This document shows positions 9,487-17,011 of a stretch of 50,822 nt of DNA, in pieces (within the stretch, counting starts at the first letter, position 1; each line of letters starts with the position of its first letter). The notes beneath the pieces are model-generated. The model ran no database searches. It saw only the letters and a list, made by a program, of their open reading frames with translations, and was not told where the DNA came from. Origin of the DNA: a virus; IMG/VR virus record IMGVR_UViG_3300035698_003328, positions 1 through 50,822 of that record; one strand, given 5' to 3'. The position numbers were made by a program, and so were the translations under genes.

Positions 9487-12025
9487 TTACTTCAACCTCC
9501 TTCATATCACGCATGTTTAAGCCGACCTTGAAATCAGCAGGAATGATGAATTGAGTGCCTTTCCACGAAACTGGCGTTTCGAGGTTCATCTTTATTTCAA
9601 TAAGTTCACATGCCAGAAGTATCCACTGAGCATGGTTATTGGGTGCTGGTGATTCAAAGAGAATAGAGTCGTGAATTTGATTAAGTAAAATTATGTTATT
9701 GTATAAAGCATCATGATAATAAATCGGCTCAATGCCTTCGTGATTAATCTTATGTGCAACAGTTGATTGTGGGATGTAGGAATAAGCTTCTTTAAAAAGA
9801 TCTTCGCTTAATCGACCAAGAAACAAACGCTTCTTCCCATAACAATCCGTGAGGAAGCGTGTTCGAGAAACTTCATCCTTGACCCACTGATGGTATTTGC
9901 GGATTCCTGGATAAGCACGATGATAACCTTCGACAATTATTTTAGCTTCACTCTCAGGCATTTCATATTGAAGTGCGAAGCCTCTGTAAGAGAGTCCATA
10001 GTTGAGTGAATGATTAGCTTTCTTCCCCCAAAATCTCTCGCTGAAAGCTCCTCCTGCAATAGAAGAGGAGCCTTTCTCATCGCTGATCTCCTCAGTTGGT
10101 TTATTAAATATTCCACTAGCCGTGAGTCTATGCACATCAACGCCATCAAGAAAGGCTTGTTGCATCTTCGGTTCAGGAGCGATCTCTGCTACATCCCGGT
10201 TTTCGGCTTGGGAGAGATCAACGTTAATAAGTAAGCATCCGTCATCGGCAATGATGTATTGCTGCATTTCTGGCGGGAGATTTTGTACGTTTGTCCCAGT
10301 TCCAAAGATATTCGATGAGCTGGAGAGCCGTCCGGAAGTAGTACCAACAGGATTATAGGAGCACCTGAGTCGTTCATCAGAGTCAAGCTGGACATCGAGG
10401 TAGGTTCCTTTGAGCTTTTGCAGATGACGGATTTCCAGTAAAATTCCCGCTTCCTTAAAACCTTTACGGCTGAGTCTCTTAAGCGCCTTCTCATCCGTCG
10501 TAACGCTCTGCGTACGTTTCCCACTCTTATCTTTAGTTGTTTTAACATAAGCCTTTAGTCCTTTTAAGACGTAAAAGTGATTAGCGATTTGAGCAGGTGA
10601 GTTAGGATTAATTTCGTAACCAATGGTTTCGTTTAGTTCGGTTGATAATTCTGCGAGCCCGAGTTCTGCATTAGCGCTCGCTTCACGTAATCCTTTCACA
10701 TCTACTTTCATCCCATGCTCTTGCACGAAGGTGAGGGGTTCGATTAGTCGAAGACGGTTTTCATAAGCAGGAATGTTACCTTGCTTCTCAAGATCCTTAA
10801 TTACTTCAGGATAAATATCTAATGTGGTTGCTGCATCGAGTGCATTGTAGTTCCAAAATTGTTTCCATGAACCTGTTTGAAGTTTGAACCACGTTTTACC
10901 TTCGTCTTTGTAATAGGGCTGACGAGTGTGGATGGAAGTGAGGAAGTCAAGTCCTTTGGGAAATTGGGGATGAGAGATTCCAGCCGCAATCATTGTGTCA
11001 CCAATGTTGCGAGTTATTATTCCATACTTACGGAAGAGAAAGTGAGAGTCAAAGAGGATGTTCTGGCCGATTTTTTTCACATTAGGATTTTCAAGCAAGC
11101 GTGAGATTGATTGCCAGATTTTAGCTTCATTCTCTGAGGACCAATAGTTTTGCCAATCTTCAAGGAAAGCTATAGTTCTTGAGCAAATTACTGAAGTAGG
11201 AATTTTAAATGGTCCACCACGTTGCTCAACCCAAACATTATCATAGTGTGCAAATGCAATGCACGCAACTTCTCCTCGCATTACCTCAATATCGTAAGAG
11301 ACTTGTTCTTTGTATTCTAGTTCTTTTATCCAGCCTAAAGTATCATTTATAGAAAACCATTTGTCGGGGAGCATAATTTGATATGGTGGTTTGATGACTT
11401 CAGGAAACTCACTCTCCTCACGAACACGGTTGAGATCTTGCATAATATAGTATTTGTATAAATATTGTCCTGGAGTAGCGAAAGTGGTTTCTTCATTCCT
11501 TCTATCCCGAGATAATGCAGCGCTTGGATGAATAATAGGGATTACTTTAATTGGCCGGCCAAGAAAATCACTTTCGTAAATTGATCCTCGTCGTTTAGTT
11601 ATTTTAGGTAAGTTACAGAAAACCCACATAGGAACATTCCCACAAAGAACGAAGACGTTAGCAGAGCAAGTTTGAAGTTCTTCTTTAAGAAGCTCAACAT
11701 AATAATCAAATTCAGGAGTTGTTTTAGCTTCCCCTTTCTTATTAAATGTGATGAATTTACTGATGTTATTATTCTCTGGTCGCTCCTTAACAACATTAGT
11801 AATATAAATCTGTTTACGATTTAGGTAAGAACTAACAAGACATTCGTTCAACAAGCGTCCAGCTGGTCCGATGAATGGCTTTCCACACTCTTCCGGAGAG
11901 AGTTTAGGAAAGTCCGATCTTTGTTGGTCTGTTGCACGGACTTCCATCTCTCCAGGAGCTTCGCCAATGATACATATTTGGCAAGTTTCCTTTGGTCCTT
12001 CTCCGTAGACGAGAGTTTTAGGCAT
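9419..12025 (-). CDS. DNA polymerase family A fused to uracil-DNA glycosylase
   Basis: 868 aa. Residues 1-~190 match family 4/5 uracil-DNA glycosylases: GEAPGEME, then GKPFIGPAGRLLNE after an insertion, TNVVKERP and a late IHPS. A 3'-5' exonuclease domain follows with DIE (~243), a FD in the second motif (~325) and a YNALD third motif (~393), so proofreading looks intact. The polymerase has motif A DLSQAENR (~601-608), motif B RFWGKKANHSLNYG (~662-675) and motif C QIHDSI (~781). It copies the phage genome; the fused glycosylase could remove or stall at uracil. The ATG at 12025 is chosen over an upstream TTG because GGAGAAAGCT sits just before it. Confidence 0.92.
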   Translation of the reverse strand: MPKTLVYGEGPKETCQICIIGEAPGEMEVRATDQQRSDFPKLSPEECGKPFIGPAGRLLNECLVSSYLNRKQIYITNVVKERPENNNISKFITFNKKGEAKTTPEFDYYVELLKEELQTCSANVFVLCGNVPMWVFCNLPKITKRRGSIYESDFLGRPIKVIPIIHPSAALSRDRRNEETTFATPGQYLYKYYIMQDLNRVREESEFPEVIKPPYQIMLPDKWFSINDTLGWIKELEYKEQVSYDIEVMRGEVACIAFAHYDNVWVEQRGGPFKIPTSVICSRTIAFLEDWQNYWSSENEAKIWQSISRLLENPNVKKIGQNILFDSHFLFRKYGIITRNIGDTMIAAGISHPQFPKGLDFLTSIHTRQPYYKDEGKTWFKLQTGSWKQFWNYNALDAATTLDIYPEVIKDLEKQGNIPAYENRLRLIEPLTFVQEHGMKVDVKGLREASANAELGLAELSTELNETIGYEINPNSPAQIANHFYVLKGLKAYVKTTKDKSGKRTQSVTTDEKALKRLSRKGFKEAGILLEIRHLQKLKGTYLDVQLDSDERLRCSYNPVGTTSGRLSSSSNIFGTGTNVQNLPPEMQQYIIADDGCLLINVDLSQAENRDVAEIAPEPKMQQAFLDGVDVHRLTASGIFNKPTEEISDEKGSSSIAGGAFSERFWGKKANHSLNYGLSYRGFALQYEMPESEAKIIVEGYHRAYPGIRKYHQWVKDEVSRTRFLTDCYGKKRLFLGRLSEDLFKEAYSYIPQSTVAHKINHEGIEPIYYHDALYNNIILLNQIHDSILFESPAPNNHAQWILLACELIEIKMNLETPVSWKGTQFIIPADFKVGLNMRDMKEVEVNASNSEGLAKQLSNIYEELRKL

Positions 12026-12050
12026 AGCTTTCTCCAATGATTAAGGTAGT

Positions 12051-12075
12051 ACTGTCTTGCATGATGTAAGAGAGT
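12051..12075. repeat. 25-bp palindrome copy 3
   Basis: Arms ACTGTCTTGCAT and ATGTAAGAGAGT. It fills the gap between the 61-aa gene's stop (12077) and the polymerase start (12025). Confidence 0.85.
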
Positions 12076-12076
12076 T

Positions 12077-12259
12077 TCAAGAATTATCAATTTTCTTTTC
12101 GAGTCTTTCAATCTCTTCTATCATGTGATTAGTAAATCCATCCATTTCTTCCCGCATCATTTTTATAGTAATTCCTGTATCATTTTTCCACTTATGCTTA
12201 GTATGTGGAATAGAAAACGCTTGAAAGCCAAGATAATATAAAAGTTTACTATTCATCAT
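12077..12259 (-). CDS. Small hypothetical protein
   Basis: About 60 aa, ending in a charged helix (EEIERLEKKIDN). Two consecutive ATGs (12259, 12256) follow GGGAGGTAGTG; either may be used. It overlaps the stop of the zinc-finger gene upstream. No recognised family. A palindrome copy lies two bases past its stop. Confidence 0.65.
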   Translation of the reverse strand: MMNSKLLYYLGFQAFSIPHTKHKWKNDTGITIKMMREEMDGFTNHMIEEIERLEKKIDNS

Positions 12260-12512
12260 CACTACCTCCCACTAAAATCTCACTTGCATTAGGAATTTCA
12301 AGTATGCTTCTTGCTGTGAATGAGGAGATTATGTGCCAACAATCATTGCAATAACACGGACGTTTTCCTTCATACTTCTTACTACATTCAAGACAAGTGT
12401 GTTCTTTAACCTGCATTCTTCGTGGTCGAGCATAAGAACGATCAAGGGGCTCGAGTTCATAATCAAAGAATGCGGCGAGTTTGCGCCAGCTTTTGGAACG
12501 TTTATTAGTCAT
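12249..12512 (-). CDS. Small zinc-finger protein
   Basis: 87 aa, starting MTNKRSKSWRKL after GGGAGTTTGGTG. The centre carries CLEC and, about ten residues later, CYCNDC, a probable four-cysteine zinc knuckle, with a strongly basic N-terminal half (RSYARPRRMQVK). That combination suggests nucleic-acid binding. Its start overlaps the end of the ParB-methyltransferase gene by 8 bp, so it is probably coupled to it. Confidence 0.75.
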   Translation of the reverse strand: MTNKRSKSWRKLAAFFDYELEPLDRSYARPRRMQVKEHTCLECSKKYEGKRPCYCNDCWHIISSFTARSILEIPNASEILVGGSDDE

Positions 12513-13836
12513 CACCAAACTCCCTCTCCGCAAGTCGTTGGAGGAATAATAACTTCATCTCCGTTTCAATCTCGTAGCCAAACGCGCTCATCCCGACTTC
12601 TCTCGCGGCGATGAGAGTGTTTCCGCTTCCAAGAAATGGAACCATGATGCGACTAGTTTCCATGCAGAATGTTTGAAGGATTTGTTTAAGAAGCTCGATT
12701 GGTCGCTCAGTTACATGAATGCGGTTGTTGCTTGGAATCGTTGGGTGGAAGAAAGTGTTTAGTCTTCCACCTTTATTGAGCATCGCACGGCCCTTGGTCA
12801 TGTAATAAAATTGATCCTGAGCACAAGCAAGATGATAACTGGGCGCGTTGCAGATTCCATTTGGCTTGATCCAGAAGCCAGGATTACGCGTGCCACGGAA
12901 GCCGACGAGTTGAAGTTCATTAAAGACAACTTCTTGCCAAGGCTCATTCGAGAACCAGACAATGATCCAACAGTTATCGCGTAGGACGCGAAAGCATTCT
13001 TCGAAAACCTTCTTAAGGAATGAAACATATTCATGCGCTGCGATCTCGTGGTAGAGAGAAGTTGGGCCTATTGTTTGCTCAGCGTTCTTGCTCCTCCGGC
13101 TGCTTTGAATATCAATTGCGTAAGGTGGATCAAGTTCAATGAAATCCACACTCTTGTCGGGGACTTTCTTGACGAGTTTAAAGAAATCTCCTGTTATGAA
13201 TGCATCGCTTAAGTAACGCTTTGCTTGATCATCTTCGAATTCATTGTTTCCGCTCATTGCATTAATCGCACGAACGCGATGTTCAAGTTTTCTCATAGTG
13301 TTCATAATTTCAAGCTGTGAACCAGCGCCTTCAAGTTCGGGAAACATATCAACTGCGTCAGCAACATGAACATGGCGAGAGATAGTTGCTTCTGTTACAC
13401 CGAGCATAGTTGCGGTGTCTTTCATAGTCCATCCGCATCCGTAAGAGACTTGATCAGGGTCGATTCCACGAGCTTCGAGTTGCAAGCAATGGATGTCTCG
13501 GGTTAAGCGAGCTTCTTGCGCTGGTGTGAATTCCTTTCGACGGAGGTTTTCAGCAAGCTCAATTGCTTTAATCTCAATTGCGTTAATATCTTTACGGACT
13601 ACGTGGACTGGGACTTCAGTCCATTGGAGTGAAATGATTGCACGAATCCGTCGCTCGCCCGCAAGGAGTCGCAGAGTCCCATCCTGATCACAGACGACAG
13701 GGAAGTGGAGAAGTCCTTCATGTTCGATGGAGGATGCGAGTCCAGAAATATCTCCAAGATCGTTTTCACGAGCACGATCGGTTATTAGGATTGAGCTGAT
13801 TGGGACAACTCGAACATCAGGAAGATTTCCTTTCAT
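12505..13836 (-). CDS. ParB-domain / DNA methyltransferase fusion
   Basis: 443 aa. Residues ~5-95 are a ParB/Srx-type N-terminal domain (LLAGERRIRA). Residues ~135-165 look like the KorB/ParB helix-turn-helix (DTATMLGVTEATISRHV). The C-terminal half is an adenine- or cytosine-N4 methyltransferase with DPPYAID (~236) preceding FLGSGNT (~399), the order of the beta class. It probably methylates phage DNA, either to resist host restriction or to mark sites; the HTH may supply specificity. No partner endonuclease is nearby. The ATG at 13836 has AAGGAGG upstream and overlaps the previous gene by 20 bp. Confidence 0.88.
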   Translation of the reverse strand: MKGNLPDVRVVPISSILITDRARENDLGDISGLASSIEHEGLLHFPVVCDQDGTLRLLAGERRIRAIISLQWTEVPVHVVRKDINAIEIKAIELAENLRRKEFTPAQEARLTRDIHCLQLEARGIDPDQVSYGCGWTMKDTATMLGVTEATISRHVHVADAVDMFPELEGAGSQLEIMNTMRKLEHRVRAINAMSGNNEFEDDQAKRYLSDAFITGDFFKLVKKVPDKSVDFIELDPPYAIDIQSSRRSKNAEQTIGPTSLYHEIAAHEYVSFLKKVFEECFRVLRDNCWIIVWFSNEPWQEVVFNELQLVGFRGTRNPGFWIKPNGICNAPSYHLACAQDQFYYMTKGRAMLNKGGRLNTFFHPTIPSNNRIHVTERPIELLKQILQTFCMETSRIMVPFLGSGNTLIAAREVGMSAFGYEIETEMKLLFLQRLAEREFGDD

Positions 13837-14008
13837 TAGTCTTAGCCTCCTTCTTAATTTCTTCAATTCTTTTTATTAAGTCATCAACCATTTTATCAGA
13901 ATCATATCCGAACTCTCGCAGCTCTTCCTTTAATTTTTCAATAGTCATTCCTTCAGAGTCTTCTAAGTATTTATAGAAGGATTTAAGAAACTGTCCGAGA
14001 TTCTTCAT
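13817..14008 (-). CDS. Small helical hypothetical protein
   Basis: 63 aa, starting MKNLGQFLKSFYKYLE after AAGGAGACTAGTG. Very charged and predicted mostly helical. No family recognised. It overlaps the genes on both sides by about 20 bp. Confidence 0.7.
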   Translation of the reverse strand: MKNLGQFLKSFYKYLEDSEGMTIEKLKEELREFGYDSDKMVDDLIKRIEEIKKEAKTNERKSS

Positions 14009-14270
14009 CACTAGTCTCCTTTCCACTAGTTTCTTTTCCTAAAAGTACTTCATCTCGTATAAATGTATAGAATAGTCGTGCATCTTTTTCTAATTGACAA
14101 TGTATAAGCCAAATGACGCTATTCTGCATATAAATACTTAATTTTTTTTCCTGTAGAGCAACTCCTAAAATATCGTTACTGAAGAATGAAGTGAGATCAT
14201 CACTTGAGCCCTTAAACTCAAGAATTGCCTTTTCATTATCGCCGTGTAATAGACTCATTGTTCCTTTCAT
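13983..14270 (-). CDS. Small hypothetical protein
   Basis: 95 aa from the ATG at 14270, with AGGAGATTAGTG before it; a GTG immediately upstream is a less likely start. Beta-then-helix pattern with an acidic tail. Unrecognised, though its length and layout resemble the small proteins at 14472 and 16434. It overlaps the next gene downstream and nearly abuts the stop of the one upstream. Confidence 0.7.
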   Translation of the reverse strand: MKGTMSLLHGDNEKAILEFKGSSDDLTSFFSNDILGVALQEKKLSIYMQNSVIWLIHCQLEKDARLFYTFIRDEVLLGKETSGKETSDEESRTVS

Positions 14271-14272
14271 CA

Positions 14273-14500
14273 CTAATCTCCTAACAACTTCGCTAACGTT
14301 TCTGGATCAAGATTTCCAGCGATCTTCATAAGCTTCGCAAGATCAGAAGATCCATTAGTGGAAGCTTTCTTCGAACGCGAAGCAGGCTTTGGCGGAGGAA
14401 CAACGCGATTCATGCGGACTTGATGAATGCGTTGCTCGACCTCGGCGAGTGAAAGCTCATGGATTGGTGGACTATTCCGGAGGTTGAATAGGTTCATCAT
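14273..14500 (-). CDS. Small hypothetical protein
   Basis: 75 aa (or 74 from the second ATG), following GAGGAGATTA. The middle is basic and Pro-rich (PPPKPASRSKK); the C-terminus is a short amphipathic helix (LAKLMKIAGNLDPETLAKLL). This could be a linker-tethered interaction motif; function unknown. Its 5' end overlaps the gene at 14472 by 29 bp. Confidence 0.7.
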   Translation of the reverse strand: MMNLFNLRNSPPIHELSLAEVEQRIHQVRMNRVVPPPKPASRSKKASTNGSSDLAKLMKIAGNLDPETLAKLLGD

Positions 14501-14723
14501 TAATCTCCTCTTTAAATACTTGACCTTCTGTGTCTTTAGAGGTTTTGTGTATTATCATTTGTGCTCCAGCTAAAATGAGAAAAGAGTTACCCATAAGCAC
14601 TCTCTCAGCTTCACCATTTCCATAGAAGACTGCTATTCCAATAGCTTCACAGCCATGTTCTATTATTTTACTTAAGATCCTAGCTATTGCATGTTCTGTT
14701 TCGACTAACGTTTCATCATTCAT
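14472..14723 (-). CDS. Small hypothetical protein
   Basis: 83 aa with AGGAGAGC before the ATG. It has a helix, then beta strands around GIAVFYGNG.AERVLMGN, then an acidic tail. The central pattern is similar to the protein at 16434 (VFLLQCPDGAALRFMSG), so the two may be distant paralogues. Its ATG overlaps the stop of the gene upstream (TAATG), a sign of coupled translation. Confidence 0.7.
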   Translation of the reverse strand: MNDETLVETEHAIARILSKIIEHGCEAIGIAVFYGNGEAERVLMGNSFLILAGAQMIIHKTSKDTEGQVFKEEINDEPIQPPE

Positions 14724-14971
14724 TAAAAGCTCTCCTCTTCATCGAGCTCAAGCTCCCGATCATCTTGGTTGTAAAATTTGTTCATTGCAAGGATAACTTT
14801 ATCACGAATTGCCTTCGGCATTTCAATGAATCGAAGGAGTAGGAATTGAAGAAGTTTCGAACGCAGTCCATGAGGAACATTCAGGCGCATCCAAGTTACT
14901 TGGTCTTCAGTCACATCAATATAATAGCGAAAGCGCTTTCTCGTTCGCTCTTTCTCGATTATTTCTGCCAT
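14723..14971 (-). CDS. Small hypothetical protein, possible DNA-binding
   Basis: 82 aa: a basic N-terminus (EKERTRKRFRYYI), a short beta strand, two helices, then an acidic tail. The strand-helix-helix order suggests a ribbon-helix-helix-like fold, which is an inference only. The ATG follows AAGGAACTT. A GC-rich hairpin (14991-15009) sits in the gap upstream. Confidence 0.7.
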   Translation of the reverse strand: MAEIIEKERTRKRFRYYIDVTEDQVTWMRLNVPHGLRSKLLQFLLLRFIEMPKAIRDKVILAMNKFYNQDDRELELDEEESF

Positions 14972-14990
14972 TTTTAAGTTCCTTCTTCTT

Positions 14991-15009
14991 AGGGGCGCTT
15001 AGCGCCCCT
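14991..15009. repeat. GC-rich hairpin with TTA loop
   Basis: AGGGGCGC and GCGCCCCT are perfect 8-bp arms around TTA, between the genes at 14971 and 15032. There is no T-run on either side, so it is not a classic terminator. It may stabilise or process the message; it belongs to a set of short-loop hairpins in the gaps of this block. Confidence 0.75.
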
Positions 15010-15031
15010 GTTAGAATGATTAGTTAACTAA

Positions 15032-15448
15032 TTACTTCCCCGGCGAGATGAGCTTCTTGATTGAGTTCTGCATTCCGTATTCTTCTTTGTCTTCTTCCCG
15101 AAGCACGGCCCAGAACTTCATTCCAGCGAGCTGATCAAAACCATTTCCGTTTTCATCGGGGACTTCAAAGCCACCACTAATTCCAGCGCAGTCTTTAAAT
15201 CTCTTCAGCTGGAGAAGCTTTGCATTTCGAGTCTTTTCTTCATCGCCCTCAAACGGGAGGTTAATAAAGTGGGAAAAGTCCTTGAAGAATGAAATTTCTT
15301 CACACGTCAGCATGAGTTGAATGTAAGGCTTGCCACTGTTCTTAGAAACGCCTTGTTTTGAAGTAACGATAGTAAGAAGTTGTTCCTTGCCGTCGGGGGC
15401 AGTTTGCATTTCTTGGGCGTCGTCGGTGTTAAAGTCGATGAATGACAT
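15032..15448 (-). CDS. Putative single-stranded DNA-binding (OB-fold) protein
   Basis: 138 aa with AAGGAACAAACC before the ATG. Beta-rich start (LLTIVTSKQGVSKNSGKPYIQLMLTCEE) then KLLQLKRFKDCAGISGGFEV, reminiscent of DUF669-like SSB-type phage proteins. The immediate neighbour upstream is a Sak4-like ATPase; such ATPases are commonly paired with a phage SSB. It would coat single-stranded DNA in replication and annealing. Moderate confidence; the family call rests on pattern and context. Confidence 0.6.
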   Translation of the reverse strand: MSFIDFNTDDAQEMQTAPDGKEQLLTIVTSKQGVSKNSGKPYIQLMLTCEEISFFKDFSHFINLPFEGDEEKTRNAKLLQLKRFKDCAGISGGFEVPDENGNGFDQLAGMKFWAVLREEDKEEYGMQNSIKKLISPGK

Positions 15449-15492
15449 GGTTTGTTCCTTTCGATAGTTTTATTAGTTTATTTATTTATTAA

Positions 15493-16272
15493 TTAAATCA
15501 ACTCCCTATCCTCTACTGAATATCCTCCTCTCTTTAATAGTTCTTTAATACTCGGCTCGACGAATGTTTTCTGCTCACCTCCTTCTCTTGCAAGACGTGA
15601 GCGGGCTTGATAAATCCCGTTCAGGCCAGTCATGAGTGTATATTCAGCGCCCTTTGGAGAAGGACGGGCTTCTGTGAAGAGAACTTCATCGAAGAGCAAA
15701 GGAATGTAGCCCTTAAGACGCTTAGTTACCATAAGCCCTGCGTAGATTCGTCCGCTGAGCTCATCCTTCACTTGATCAACGTGAGCTGTGACGATAGTGT
15801 GACATGGAAGTCGAGTTATTGCACGAAGTTCATCCAGGATTGTCATTGTGTTGCGATTATAGTGTTGGAGTTCAGGAATACGAGTCTTGTGATTACCCTT
15901 TTTCATAGTCCAATTCATTGTTGCATTGACGAACATCGTTAGTGAATCAAGGACGTAAGTCCCAATTGAGTCAAAATAGCCCATGTTGAGTCGCTCGTGC
16001 ATAGCCTTTCCCCAAGATTCGTAAGCCCACGGCGCACTATCATCTTCTTTTTCGAAGGAAGTGTCAGCGATGATTATGCCTTCGTGGATGGCTTTGCGAA
16101 CGCTCACTGTTCCACCTGGATCGAAAGAGTCAATGTGAACAGGCGCGGGGCAAGTTTCAGCAAGAACAGTTTTACCAGTTCCACTATTACCAATGATTAG
16201 GAAGTTGACTTTCTTCCGTTCTTCATTGTAAGTGGAGCGAATTTGTTCAGCGTATTCAGTTGGAGTTAGCAT
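15493..16272 (-). CDS. Sak4-like RecA/AAA ATPase
   Basis: 259 aa. Walker A is GNSGTGKT (28-35) and Walker B is YVLDSLTMF around Asp109; the rest fits the RecA-core AAA_24 proteins of phages, here called Sak4-like. These promote single-strand annealing or strand exchange with the phage SSB. The ATG at 16272 has GAGGAGGATT; a longer reading adds 18 unsupported residues. Neighbours are the SSB-like gene downstream and, three small genes upstream, the Fe-S nuclease, making a recombination module. Confidence 0.82.
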   Translation of the reverse strand: MLTPTEYAEQIRSTYNEERKKVNFLIIGNSGTGKTVLAETCPAPVHIDSFDPGGTVSVRKAIHEGIIIADTSFEKEDDSAPWAYESWGKAMHERLNMGYFDSIGTYVLDSLTMFVNATMNWTMKKGNHKTRIPELQHYNRNTMTILDELRAITRLPCHTIVTAHVDQVKDELSGRIYAGLMVTKRLKGYIPLLFDEVLFTEARPSPKGAEYTLMTGLNGIYQARSRLAREGGEQKTFVEPSIKELLKRGGYSVEDRELI

Positions 16273-16447
16273 TAGAATCCTCCTCTTCTTGTATAAAGTC
16301 TCTGGTATATAGTTTAAAGCTTTCATTTAATCCTTTTGTATTGTCTTTAAACCATGCAGCCACCTTTATACACTCCACTTCATAAATTGCAAGCTTTTCC
16401 ATAAGCTTTTCAAGCCTTATTCTAACATCATCATTAATGGATTTCAT
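16256..16447 (-). CDS. Small helical hypothetical protein
   Basis: 63 aa after AATAGGAGGAAAG. Almost entirely helical with an acidic C-terminus. Not recognised. It overlaps the Sak4-like gene start by 17 bp and the upstream gene by 14 bp. Confidence 0.7.
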   Translation of the reverse strand: MKSINDDVRIRLEKLMEKLAIYEVECIKVAAWFKDNTKGLNESFKLYTRDFIQEEEDSNANSN

Positions 16448-16685
16448 TAGACTTTCCTCCTATTATTGGTCTTATGGCTTCAGCTCTAATCATGTCGCTA
16501 ACAATGTGGACTTCTGCCTTTTTGATTATGGCTAAGCAAGCTTCATATTCTCCACTCATGAATCTCAAGGCAGCTCCATCAGGACACTGTAAGAGGAAGA
16601 CTAGTCCACGAACTCCATGAGCTTTGACTTCCTTAATTGCAGCAGTTAGGAATTCTACTGATCCTTCGACGGAAGTTTCGATCAT
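16434..16685 (-). CDS. Small hypothetical protein (possible paralogue of 14472)
   Basis: 83 aa with GAGGAGGAGC before the ATG. Helix, then beta strands in LVFLLQCPDGAALRFMSGEYEA, then helix. The strand-turn-strand pattern echoes the protein at 14472. Function unknown. Confidence 0.7.
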   Translation of the reverse strand: MIETSVEGSVEFLTAAIKEVKAHGVRGLVFLLQCPDGAALRFMSGEYEACLAIIKKAEVHIVSDMIRAEAIRPIIGGKSNEIH

Positions 16686-16686
16686 T

Positions 16687-17010
16687 TTAAGCTCCTCCTC
16701 TTAGTTCTACATAATCAGAGAAAATTTCTATTACTGCTTCCCAAGACTTATCTGATTTAATAATTCTCTCATTCATGTCATCTACTTCTGCTGGTAAGTA
16801 ACCTTCCTCTAAAATTTCTCGTTCGATTATTCCGGAAAGTTCAGCAACTTTTGGAAGAACCTCTCCGTAGATTGCTCGAGCGACTAAGCCCATATAATTA
16901 AAGAGAGTTTTTTCCTCACTAACATCATCGAGATTAACAGTCGGCTTTTCATAGTCTATTATGATTTCATCGAAGCTAGCTATGATTTTCCTTTTCTTTG
17001 TATTAGGCAT
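16687..17010 (-). CDS. Small hypothetical protein
   Basis: 107 aa beginning MPNTKKRKIIASFDE, with GAAAGGAGC before the ATG at 17010. An upstream reading to 17229 lacks a ribosome site and lies wholly within the nuclease gene. Acidic, helix-rich; no motif recognised. Its ATG lies two bases past the nuclease stop. Confidence 0.72.
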   Translation of the reverse strand: MPNTKKRKIIASFDEIIIDYEKPTVNLDDVSEEKTLFNYMGLVARAIYGEVLPKVAELSGIIEREILEEGYLPAEVDDMNERIIKSDKSWEAVIEIFSDYVELRGGA

Positions 17011-17011
17011 T

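Noticed and set aside
9984-10000. TGTAAGAGAGT half-site in the polymerase gene
   Set aside because: Only one arm is present and it is part of a conserved protein region, so chance is likely.
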